NCBI RefSeq assembly: GCF_001677955.1
Contig: NZ_LELA01000031.1
Span: 16,324 to 80,323, forward strand
Source: Chryseobacterium sp. BGARF1
GTDB taxonomy: Bacteria > Bacteroidota > Bacteroidia > Flavobacteriales > Weeksellaceae
Reading direction: 5' to 3'
DNA: 64,000 nucleotides
Shown here: piece by piece, positions 43,229 through 50,750 of the stretch
How the letters are laid out: each line of letters begins with the position of its first letter
Numbering within the stretch: position 1 is the stretch's first letter
The notes under the pieces: generated by a model
What the model saw: only the letters and a program-made list of their open reading frames with translations
Told to the model about the DNA's origin: nothing
Databases searched by the model: none
Made by a program: the position numbers and the translations under genes

Positions 43229-43897
43229 ATGAAAATATATTTCAGGCACATTTTTCTACTGATTCCTTTATTTCTTTTAACAAGCTGTTTTGATATTCTT
43301 GATAAAGTAAATGTCAAAGCAGATGGAAGCGGAGAATATTCACTTATTCTGAATGCCAGTAAAAGCAAAACAAGATTGGCTTCCATCTCAAAAATGGAAA
43401 CTGTAAACGGGAAAAAAGTTCCCAAAAAAGCTGAAATTGAAGCTAAAATTAACGAAGCCGCAAGAATTTTTAAAAGCGTTCCCGGAATTTCCAATGTGAA
43501 AACTTCTATGGATTTTGACAATTACATCCTTAAATTAAGCTGTAATTTCAAAAAAATCGAGAATATCAATGCAGGATTAGAACAACTGAAAGCAAAGAAT
43601 ATTTTAGGGAAAATGGTTCCTACTCAAATTTACAGTCAGAGTTCAGACAAAAAAACTTTCACCAGAAATAAAATCAATACTTTCAAAAGTGATTACGACA
43701 AACTGAGTAAAGCCGATAAAGAGGTTTTTAATGACGCAAAGTATACATCGATCTTACAGTTTGAAAATACCATAAGATCTCAATCTAATCCTGCTTATTT
43801 ACTGGCACCCAACAAAAAAGCTTTAAAGCTGGACGGGAATATCTTAGATTTTATTCTTCAGAAAAAACAGATTCAAAACAATATTATTCTACAATAA
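43229..43897 (+). CDS. Lipoprotein of unknown function
   Basis: 222 residues. Lipobox LLTSC (Cys 17). Followed by a compact alpha/beta region (VNVKADGSGEYSLILNASKSKTRLASISKMETV) that resembles proteins in which a conserved DGSG..S appears at the N-terminus. No family was named with confidence. First of three genes that run in one direction (to 47301), with 12-bp and 92-bp gaps. Confidence 0.6.
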   Translation: MKIYFRHIFLLIPLFLLTSCFDILDKVNVKADGSGEYSLILNASKSKTRLASISKMETVNGKKVPKKAEIEAKINEAARIFKSVPGISNVKTSMDFDNYILKLSCNFKKIENINAGLEQLKAKNILGKMVPTQIYSQSSDKKTFTRNKINTFKSDYDKLSKADKEVFNDAKYTSILQFENTIRSQSNPAYLLAPNKKALKLDGNILDFILQKKQIQNNIILQ

Positions 43898-43909
43898 CCA
43901 AACTCAAAT

Positions 43910-45982
43910 ATGAGATTTCTATTTTTAAAAACACAGACTATTTTTTTAATTCTTTTCGGTTTTGTGCTGACTTTTGCGCAAAATAGCATGAAAATTCCGC
44001 AAAATGCAGTTTTTTACATGGAAGTGAATGGAAAACAGCTTAATCAGAAAGTCAATTGGGAAAAATTCAATCCGTTCCTAAAGGAAATCACGAAGGATAA
44101 AGGCAAGGATAAAAAAGCTTCGTGGAATGATTATTCTAAAACAGGAGTGAAATACGATGCCACACAATATCATTATGCCACAATGAATGATTCTGTGAAG
44201 TCTTACAACACGCATTTTACTTTAGAAAATCCTGAAAAATTTCAGGAGTTTATCAATTCAATCAAGAAAAAAGGGCAGGAGGTAACCAAGAAAAATAATT
44301 ATTCATACGTCGATATTGATGACAATATTTTTGTTGGCTGGAACGGAAAACGTGCTGTTTTGAGTATAATCAGCTACGAAAAGCCTTATAAAGGAAACTG
44401 GATGGATGATATTGCAGCTGCAGACAGTGCTGCAATGGTTGTAGATACTGCTGCTGTTGCCATTGACAGTGCGTATGTGGAAGAAGAAAAACCTTTCGAT
44501 TATAAAGAAGAAATTCAATATCTGAAAGATGATATTAAATATTTAAAAGAAAGCATTAAAGATAATAATGCTGAAATCTCAAAGCTCCAGAAAGACATTA
44601 AATATCTTGAAAAGCATCACAAATATCCGGAAGAAAAGAAAGTTCCCGAATCGGATGAAGCAGTAAAAGATTCTACTTATACACCAAATGTAGAAGTTTT
44701 ACCACCTCCAATTTCGCAGGATGATTATTATGAGGAAGAGACATACGAAGTTGATTCCAGCTTTCAGAAAGAGATGGATTCGCTGAATATTGAGCGTTTC
44801 AAAATTGTTAAAAAGTTTGCAGAAGATGGTTTTAATCAATATTTCAGTTCAAATGGAGAGCTTTCGGTGACTAAAGATTTATTGAGCTTTAGAGATTCTA
44901 ATTCGGATGTTTTTATCTACGCAGATTACGGAAAGATTGTAAATGAAGGAATTTACGGAAAATTACCTGCAAGTTTCAATTTTACAGGCCTTTTAGGAAA
45001 GATGTATAATTCGAATACATCTTACAATCTGTATTTTGATAAAGATAAAGTAAGGCTTGTCAATAATTACCAGCATAAAGATTCGGAGACTCAAAATAAT
45101 ATTTCTGCCGTTTATAAAGGGAAAAAGAATAAAAAACTGGCTGCTTTGATTAATGATAAAAGCGTGGGATATTATGTGATGAATGTGAATGGTTCTAAAT
45201 ATTTTGATATGATGTACGGTTTGCTGAAAAACTCGGGCGAAAATGACTATCAGAAAGAAATGGAACTGATGATGGAAACCATGAAGATTGTTTTGGATGA
45301 AGAAGCAATCGCAAAAATTGCACCTGGAAACGGAATTTTTGTTCTGAATGAATTGAAATCTAAAAACGTAGAATATACCGACTATGAATACGACGACAAT
45401 TACAACGAAAAAGAAATAAAGAAAACCAAAGACGTGATGGTGCCCGATTTTACGTTTGCCTTCGCAACTGAAAACGACAACTATTGGAAACGTGTTTTCA
45501 ATGTACTGACTTCAAATAAAGCTTTTGCAAAAAAATTCTCTACAAATGGCGACTTTTATGTTTTCAAAGATGAGAAGAATAAAAATGGATACGTCGATCA
45601 GTTGTTTTTCACGGTAAAAGATGGAATTGTATACGTGACGACCTCAAAAGATAATATCAACACCAATAATCAATCTGAAATTTCTAAGCAGTGGATGAAG
45701 GATTCTTCTAAATATCCTTTGTCTGGAAGATTAAATATTCAGAAGCTTTTGATTGGTTTAGATAAAGAATTTAAAAGCAAATCAGAAAGAAAAACGCTTG
45801 ATCTGCTAAGAAAAAATGTAGGTGAGGTTTACTTTAAAACCGAAGCAAAAGGTGGAAGCATCCAGACTGAAATGAATTATCAGATTAAAAATTCTTCAGA
45901 GAACAGTTTAATGTATTTCTTCGATTTGTTTGATGAAATATACAAGATCTCAGAGTCTGAAAAACCTTCACATACTTTGTAA
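43910..45982 (+). CDS. Large secreted protein of unknown function (DUF4836-like N-terminus)
   Basis: 690 residues with signal peptide (MRFLFLKTQTIFLILFGFVLTFAQ). An N-terminal unit, KIPQNAVFYMEVNGKQLNQ, resembles the start of DUF4836-type proteins and is echoed in the next gene (KYIPENADVVVLIDVKK). A charged helical stretch at about 200-245 (KYLKESIKDNNAEISKLQ) looks like a coiled coil, preceded by an Ala/Asp segment. No catalytic motif found. Probably periplasmic; partner unknown. Confidence 0.55.
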   Translation: MRFLFLKTQTIFLILFGFVLTFAQNSMKIPQNAVFYMEVNGKQLNQKVNWEKFNPFLKEITKDKGKDKKASWNDYSKTGVKYDATQYHYATMNDSVKSYNTHFTLENPEKFQEFINSIKKKGQEVTKKNNYSYVDIDDNIFVGWNGKRAVLSIISYEKPYKGNWMDDIAAADSAAMVVDTAAVAIDSAYVEEEKPFDYKEEIQYLKDDIKYLKESIKDNNAEISKLQKDIKYLEKHHKYPEEKKVPESDEAVKDSTYTPNVEVLPPPISQDDYYEEETYEVDSSFQKEMDSLNIERFKIVKKFAEDGFNQYFSSNGELSVTKDLLSFRDSNSDVFIYADYGKIVNEGIYGKLPASFNFTGLLGKMYNSNTSYNLYFDKDKVRLVNNYQHKDSETQNNISAVYKGKKNKKLAALINDKSVGYYVMNVNGSKYFDMMYGLLKNSGENDYQKEMELMMETMKIVLDEEAIAKIAPGNGIFVLNELKSKNVEYTDYEYDDNYNEKEIKKTKDVMVPDFTFAFATENDNYWKRVFNVLTSNKAFAKKFSTNGDFYVFKDEKNKNGYVDQLFFTVKDGIVYVTTSKDNINTNNQSEISKQWMKDSSKYPLSGRLNIQKLLIGLDKEFKSKSERKTLDLLRKNVGEVYFKTEAKGGSIQTEMNYQIKNSSENSLMYFFDLFDEIYKISESEKPSHTL

Positions 45983-45994
45983 ATAATATCAATA

Positions 45995-46024
45995 GAAAAC
46001 GGGTTCTTAGCCCGTTTTCTTAAT
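45995..46024 (+). terminator. Intrinsic terminator
   Basis: GAAAACGGG pairs with CCCGTTTTC around TTCTTAG, followed by TTAATTTTT. It separates the 690- and 408-residue genes. Confidence 0.65.
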
Positions 46025-46074
46025 TTTTAATGGAAATTGGATTTAACCCAAAAAGATAATTTTATAGGAAATTT

Positions 46075-47301
46075 ATGAAGAAGAAATATATTTTTCTTGT
46101 CATTGCTGTTCTGCTTTCAATCGGAGCTTATTTTCTGCTTTTTTATAAAGATAAAAGCTTAAAGTACATTCCCGAGAATGCAGATGTTGTTGTTTTGATT
46201 GATGTTAAAAAAGCAACAAGACAATATATTTCCAGCTTTTTAATGCATCCTTCAAAGTGGTTTGAAGATTCTGGAAAAGATGAAAATAAAATCTCAGTTT
46301 CAGATTCCGGATTAAAAATTCCTGACTTTCTCCAGATTTTTCATTTAAATAATACTAAAATTTCTGAATGGTACACCGTTTTAGAAATCAAAGACAAAGC
46401 AAAATTTTCAACATTTTTAAAGAATCGACAATTTGTAAATGATGGAAAAGACGGATTTAAAAATGATCAGTTTTTTATAAAAATTGATGGTGAAAAATGT
46501 ATGGTAGGAACATCAAATCTGAATTTCAATATTATAGGAAAGCCTTTCTCTCAAAAATTCAGAGGTCAGGTTTTGAATGCAGATTCTTTTATGAATGATG
46601 GTTTAGGAAGTATTTCTTTTATTTCTGAACTTCGTACTCAAAATTTTTCAATCGGTTTGAATGATGATGAAATTGAAATAAAAAACGAATTGAATTCTAC
46701 TGATTTTGAATCATTAATTTCAGATTTAAATAAAAAAACTCAATTTTTAAATGCTGAATTAGATTCAGAAAATATCCAGAAAATAAGCTCTGTTTTTAAA
46801 AAAAATAGTTCAGACTCTTTATCTGTTAATCATCTGAAAATGAGTGCGTATCTTACTGAAGTAAACGATACAATCATCAGTTATGGTTACGATGATCAAT
46901 TTAATGAAATTGAAAAAGTAAGTTATCAGAAAATCGTGCAACCCGATTATGAGATTTTGCTTCAGACTTCTAATCTTCACAAAACTTTGGAATATTTCCA
47001 GCAAAAAAAATGGATGAATGCACAAAATCAGTTTGTTGCAATTCCTTTTCAGCCTAATTTAATTAGCTCAAATAAGAACCAGATTTCTATAAAATCTACC
47101 AGAAAATCGGTGAAATTGGGTGAAACTAAAAAACAAAACTATATTTTTATCAAAAATAATCCTTTGTTATATTCTTCATTTAAAATACTGAATAACCAAT
47201 TTTTTAAAGACATAGAATATCTTTTTTACGGAAATAAAGCCCAGAATTATACAGTAAAAATTAAATTTAAGAAAGAAAAATATCCATTAATTTTAAGATA
47301 A
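46075..47301 (+). CDS. Anchored envelope protein of unknown function
   Basis: 408 residues with an N-terminal membrane anchor (KKKYIFLVIAVLLSIGAYFLLF). Then KYIPENADVVVLIDVKKATRQYI, which resembles the N-terminal unit of the 690-residue protein upstream. The rest is Asn/Lys/Ser-rich without motifs. Likely a distant paralogue of the previous gene. It has a terminator upstream but DUF6122 follows 6 bp downstream. Confidence 0.5.
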   Translation: MKKKYIFLVIAVLLSIGAYFLLFYKDKSLKYIPENADVVVLIDVKKATRQYISSFLMHPSKWFEDSGKDENKISVSDSGLKIPDFLQIFHLNNTKISEWYTVLEIKDKAKFSTFLKNRQFVNDGKDGFKNDQFFIKIDGEKCMVGTSNLNFNIIGKPFSQKFRGQVLNADSFMNDGLGSISFISELRTQNFSIGLNDDEIEIKNELNSTDFESLISDLNKKTQFLNAELDSENIQKISSVFKKNSSDSLSVNHLKMSAYLTEVNDTIISYGYDDQFNEIEKVSYQKIVQPDYEILLQTSNLHKTLEYFQQKKWMNAQNQFVAIPFQPNLISSNKNQISIKSTRKSVKLGETKKQNYIFIKNNPLLYSSFKILNNQFFKDIEYLFYGNKAQNYTVKIKFKKEKYPLILR

Positions 47302-47307
47302 AACTCT

Positions 47308-47646
47308 ATGTGCCCTCCTGAAATTGCTTTACTAAAAACATGTACACATTACTTTCTGCACTTGGCTTTTCCTGCAGCGATTGCCTTTGTTTTTTATCGT
47401 GATCAATGGAAAAAAACATATTTAATTCTTTTAGCAACAATGTTGGTTGATATCGACCACTTGTTTGCTAATCCTATTTTTGATCCCAACAGAATGAGTG
47501 TGGGTTTTCATTTTCTGCATTCTTATTATGCGATTGCAGTGTATTTTTTGCTGCTCTTTTTTAAGGGGAATTTAAGAATAATTGGCATTGGTCTGCTCTT
47601 TCACATGCTGACCGATTTTCAGGATTTTGTATTGTGGTGCCGTTAA
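47308..47646 (+). CDS. DUF6122 membrane protein
   Basis: 112 residues, about four helices. Conserved histidines and acids: HYFLHLAFPAAIAFVF, MLVDIDHLFAN and LLFHMLTDFQDF, spaced as in metal-dependent membrane hydrolases of the LexA-binding/inner-membrane type (for example the YdjM family); DUF6122 is the closest name. Function unknown. It is followed by a fragment of its own C-terminal coding sequence at 47812-47874. Confidence 0.75.
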   Translation: MCPPEIALLKTCTHYFLHLAFPAAIAFVFYRDQWKKTYLILLATMLVDIDHLFANPIFDPNRMSVGFHFLHSYYAIAVYFLLLFFKGNLRIIGIGLLFHMLTDFQDFVLWCR

Positions 47647-47681
47647 TTTCTGGGTGTTCGCTGTGCTTAAAAATTTTCTAA

Positions 47682-47780
47682 CATTCATTTATTATCGATC
47701 TTGATTTGGTAAGAAGTATTCACGGAAATAGAGTAGAACTGCTCAACGGAAAATCTATTTCAATAAGTAAAAAAGAGTAA
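47682..47780 (+). pseudogene. Remnant of a LytTR-type response regulator C-terminus
   Basis: Plus-strand codons 47682-47780 read HSFIIDLDLVRSIHGNRV, then ELLNGKSISISKKE and TAA. This is the last third of a LytTR DNA-binding domain (usual form: RVHRSFIINLD, SI..GN.VEL..GK.ISI). A stop is immediately upstream in the same frame and no start or receiver domain remains. A LytTR gene was evidently present here and was largely deleted. Confidence 0.6.
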
Positions 47781-47811
47781 CTTTTTAGATTGTTGGGGAT
47801 GTAATTTGTTT

Positions 47812-47874
47812 TTTGCGGTGTATTTTTTGCTTCTCTTTTTTAAAGAATTTAATATTAGAAGAAATCGGCTATAA
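47812..47874 (+). pseudogene. Fragment of a second DUF6122 copy
   Basis: Codons read AVYFLLLFFKEFNIRRNRL and stop; the intact gene has AVYFLLLFFKGNLRI at the matching place. At DNA level 29 of 31 bases match between 47813-47843 and 47534-47564. No start or upstream part is present. Partial duplication of the neighbour. Confidence 0.65.
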
Positions 47875-47988
47875 CTTTGTATGTTGTTTGATTTTCAGTG
47901 TTTTGAATGGTTTTGTCATTAAAATATTATTAATATTTTCTTTTAAGATTGTGAATTTGATAGATTTTTTGTATTTTAGAATCACTTT

Positions 47989-49059
47989 ATGAAGCCAAAA
48001 GAATTTTTACAATACACCTATATTTTCCCCGCTCTTGCTGTAATTTATTACTTCGCAGGATTTATGGGACAAGGACTTATTTCTGACATTATTGCAGGAA
48101 TTTTATTAACCGGAAGTGTTTTATCTGCCGTACATCACGCAGAAGTAGTTGCTCACAAAGTCGGCGAACCCTACGGAACCATTATCTTGGCACTTTGTAT
48201 TACAATCATTGAAGTCGCGCTTATTGTTTCGTTGATGGTTGCAGGTGGAGAACAGGCCATTACTTTAGCCAGAGATACTGTTTTTGCAGCCGTCATGATC
48301 ATCCTCAACGGAATTATTGGTATTTGTGTATTGGTGGGTGGTGTAAAGTATTTCGAACAGTTTTTTGCCCGAACTTCTGCCACAACGTATCTTGTAAGTA
48401 TTGTTTCTATTTTGGTGATTACTTTGGTTCTTCCCAATTTTACTTCTAGCGTCAACGGGCCTTATTATAATAATGCACAATTAGTTTTTGTTTCTATCGC
48501 TTGTCTTGTCATTTATGGAGTCTTTTTAATGGTACAAACCGTGAGACACAGAAGCTATTTTGTACCTGCAGACGGAAATGCAGAAGAACATTTTATCCCT
48601 AATAAGACGCAAACCATTGTTAGTTTTTTCTTATTGGTTGTGTGCCTGATCATTGTTGTTTTAATGGCAAAAGGTCTTTCTAAAACAATTGAGGATATGG
48701 TACAAAGTATGGGCGCTCCAAAATCTTTAGTGGGTGTTATTATTGCTGGTGTTGTGCTTCTTCCGGAAGGTTTGGCGGCAATTCGAGCAGCGAGAAATAA
48801 CCAGTTTCAGTCGAGTTTAAATTTAGCCTTGGGTTCTGCATTAGCAAGTATTGGTTTGAGTATTCCTGCGATTTCTGCAGTAAGTATCATGTATGATATT
48901 CCTTTGGTTTTAGGTCTTGACAAAAAAGATATTATCCTTCTTACTTTGTCTGTATTTATTGTGATGCTATCCTTAAGCCGAGGGAAAACCAATGTTTTAT
49001 ATGGAACTGTTTTGTTGGTGAATTTAGCAGCTTATATTTTTACGGTAATTGTACCGTAA
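47989..49059 (+). CDS. ChaA-like Ca2+/H+ (or Na+/H+) antiporter
   Basis: 356 residues, about ten helices. Two CaCA repeats with the ion-coordinating motifs GEPYGTIILALCITIIEVALI near 58-78 and GVIIAGVVLLPEGLAAIRAARNNQFQSSLN near 246-275. It belongs to the calcium/cation exchanger group related to ChaA and y4hA. Exports calcium or sodium using the proton gradient. The ATG at 47989 follows the graveyard gap. Confidence 0.88.
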   Translation: MKPKEFLQYTYIFPALAVIYYFAGFMGQGLISDIIAGILLTGSVLSAVHHAEVVAHKVGEPYGTIILALCITIIEVALIVSLMVAGGEQAITLARDTVFAAVMIILNGIIGICVLVGGVKYFEQFFARTSATTYLVSIVSILVITLVLPNFTSSVNGPYYNNAQLVFVSIACLVIYGVFLMVQTVRHRSYFVPADGNAEEHFIPNKTQTIVSFFLLVVCLIIVVLMAKGLSKTIEDMVQSMGAPKSLVGVIIAGVVLLPEGLAAIRAARNNQFQSSLNLALGSALASIGLSIPAISAVSIMYDIPLVLGLDKKDIILLTLSVFIVMLSLSRGKTNVLYGTVLLVNLAAYIFTVIVP

Positions 49060-49063
49060 TTTT

Positions 49064-49093
49064 TAACTCGAAACAGAAAACTCGAAACACGTA
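49064..49093. repeat. AACTCGAAAC direct repeat
   Basis: AACTCGAAACAGAAAACTCGAAACACG, the same 10-base word twice in a row at the end of the antiporter gene. One of several intergenic word repeats in this window. Confidence 0.5.
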
Positions 49094-49096
49094 ACT

Positions 49097-49477
49097 CTAC
49101 ATTTTTCTTGCCATTTCCATTTTATAAGCCATAAGATTGGCGATGTTCTCTGATTTTGTAATGGCCATAGAAGCGTTTTCACCTGTGAAATTCTCTTCAA
49201 TTGTTTGCTTCCATAGTTGAAGCCATCTTTCAAAATGTTTTTTTTCCATCGCTTCCAATTGATTAATCGGGAAATGTACCGCCATAGGATTTCCTTTGTA
49301 GCTCATTTGTCCGAAAAGAATGCTTTCCCAGAACGAATACATTTTTGGTAAATGCTTGTCCCAATCTACTTTTACAACGTCTTTAAAGAAGAAGCCAATC
49401 GTTTCGTCCTGTACAACTTTGTCGTAAAAACTGTTCACTAATAATTCTATATCTTCTCTTGATTCTAAATTTTTCAT
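49097..49477 (-). CDS. Group 3 truncated hemoglobin
   Basis: 126 residues, the length of a TrHb3 globin. FYDKVVQDETIGFFFKDV near 17-34, WDKHLPKMYSFWESILFG near 39-56, and HFERWLQLWKQTIEENF near 80-96, where the His is the proximal heme ligand and W-x-x-x-W is typical of group 3. Binds O2, NO or peroxide; not known to be coupled to a local pathway. Monocistronic. Confidence 0.9.
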   Translation of the reverse strand: MKNLESREDIELLVNSFYDKVVQDETIGFFFKDVVKVDWDKHLPKMYSFWESILFGQMSYKGNPMAVHFPINQLEAMEKKHFERWLQLWKQTIEENFTGENASMAITKSENIANLMAYKMEMARKM

Positions 49478-49624
49478 TTGATTATAATTAAATTTTATAA
49501 CTAAAATAATACATCAAATTTAGTTTAATTCTAAATCTTATTGAAGAAAATGAAATTGATAAGTTTCATGAAAACAATATTTTATCTTTGCAGTCTGCTT
49601 TTCGGCATATTAAAAAAATAAGAA

Positions 49625-50113
49625 TTGAATTTAGAATCATACAAAAAGCAAGCTTTACAAAAGCAGAAAGAGCATAAAAAATTCTTGGATGGTTTAAAGA
49701 AAAAACCGCCTAAAAACTTAGATTATGTCGTTCAGGAAACGCACGAAAAGGTTTTTGAAAAAGTAGATTGCCTTCAATGTGCCAATTGCTGTAAAACCAC
49801 CGGACCGCTATATGTCGAAAAAGATATAGAGCGAATTTCAAAACATCTACGCATGAAACAGGCAGATTTTGAAGCTAAATTTCTGCGTGTAGACGAAGAT
49901 AATGACAAAGTTTTACAGGATCTTCCGTGCTATTTTTTGAATGATGATAATACCTGTTCTATCTACGAAGTCCGTCCAAAAGCTTGTAGAGAATATCCCC
50001 ATACAGACCGGAAAAAGATTTATCAAATCAATGATTTAATGATAAAAAATACAATGATTTGCCCGGCTGCTTTTGAGTTTGTCGAAAGTATGATGAAGAA
50101 TTTGAACAAATAA
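49625..50113 (+). CDS. YkgJ-family cysteine cluster protein
   Basis: 162 residues. The metal/Fe-S type cysteine cluster DCLQCANCCKTTGPLYV near 54-70, then LPCYFLNDDNTCSIYEVRPKACREYPHTD near 100-128. That is eight or more conserved Cys, characteristic of YkgJ proteins that may bind Fe-S or zinc. The start is a TTG at 49625, fixed by the N-terminal alignment NLESYKKQALQKQK; no ATG is near. A -7 box TATCTTTG lies at 49583-49590, giving a leader of about 30 nt. Confidence 0.86.
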   Translation: MNLESYKKQALQKQKEHKKFLDGLKKKPPKNLDYVVQETHEKVFEKVDCLQCANCCKTTGPLYVEKDIERISKHLRMKQADFEAKFLRVDEDNDKVLQDLPCYFLNDDNTCSIYEVRPKACREYPHTDRKKIYQINDLMIKNTMICPAAFEFVESMMKNLNK

Positions 50114-50247
50114 ATTTATGGTTTATGGTTTAAGGTTTAGTGTTTAAGGTTTGAGGTTTATAAGATAGCAGTCCTACGGACTGCGCCATTTATACAAATA
50201 TTATTTCTACACAGATATGGCTCCTACGGAGCCGAACATCTTTTAAC
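50114..50247. repeat. Word repeats and two TCCTACGGA palindromes
   Basis: First GTTTATGGTTTAAGG-type words three to four times. Then GCAGTCCTACGGACTGC (50168-50184) and GGCTCCTACGGAGCC (50220-50234): two perfect palindromes with the same TCCTACGGA core, about 50 bp apart. A typical dispersed flavobacterial palindrome. No ORF. Confidence 0.6.
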
Positions 50248-50610
50248 TCAACCTTTATTTATTTCAGAGATCCTAAATTGTACCATTTTTTCGATTAAAT
50301 CTAAAGGCAAATCTTCTTTTAACGGAAATTGTACAGCACCTTTCGAAAACTTATATTTCCTTTTAATAAAATCATTTTCAAAATGTACAATTGCTTTGGG
50401 AAGCGGATAAAATCCGATGTGTTTTTTATAAGCTGTAAAATAAACCAAAGGCTTATCTTTATATTTAAAAGCAGGCATTTGATAACCGATATACTCTTCC
50501 AAATCAGGGTTTTGGGAGTGTATTGCTTTTCTTAAAATCTTCATTTTCAACTGTACTTCTTCGGGAAAGAGAAGAAAATATTCATTAAAATTTGTGAATG
50601 TATCTTTCAT
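50248..50610 (-). CDS. DUF1801 protein
   Basis: 120 residues from ATG 50610 (an upstream Met at 50658 would add 16 hydrophobic residues lacking in the family). The single domain has the pattern FPEEVQLKMKILRKAIHSQNPDLEEYIGYQMPAFKYKDKPLVYFTAYKKHIGFYP, matching DUF1801, a phosphotransfer-free fold known in iron-chaperone-like proteins (YdhG). Function not established. A terminator-like hairpin (50632-50664) lies between it and gdhA. Confidence 0.8.
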   Translation of the reverse strand: MKDTFTNFNEYFLLFPEEVQLKMKILRKAIHSQNPDLEEYIGYQMPAFKYKDKPLVYFTAYKKHIGFYPLPKAIVHFENDFIKRKYKFSKGAVQFPLKEDLPLDLIEKMVQFRISEINKG

Positions 50611-50631
50611 AGGAAATATTTTCATAAAAAT

Positions 50632-50664
50632 AAAAAAAGCGCTGAACTGGACATTCAACGCTTT
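50632..50664 (-). terminator. Second hairpin terminator downstream of gdhA
   Basis: AAAGCG(C)TGAA pairs with TTCA(A)CGCTTT. On the minus strand GCTTTTTTTATTTTT follows. It lies after the first gdhA terminator. Confidence 0.5.
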
Positions 50665-50714
50665 CCTCTTTCACTATTACTTTTTCCCATTTATAATCCC
50701 GGGACAGGTTGTAA

Positions 50715-50743
50715 GAAAAAAGGTCGGGAAAACTTCCCGACCT
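50715..50743 (-). terminator. Intrinsic terminator after gdhA
   Basis: AGGTCGGGAA (50721-50730) pairs perfectly with TTCCCGACCT (50734-50743). On the minus strand TTTTTTC follows. Confidence 0.75.
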
Positions 50744-50750
50744 TTATATT

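Larger units (their letters stand above)
47647..47988. other. 342-bp gene graveyard between DUF6122 and the antiporter
   Basis: No intact gene. Two remnants are listed separately (LytTR C-terminus and DUF6122 fragment). A box TATTTTAG at about 47970 could be part of a promoter for the antiporter gene at 47989, but is not consensus. Confidence 0.6.

Noticed and set aside
50114..50160. CRISPR array made of GGTTTATGGTTT words
   Set aside because: Repeat unit under 15 bp, no spacers of equal length, no cas genes.
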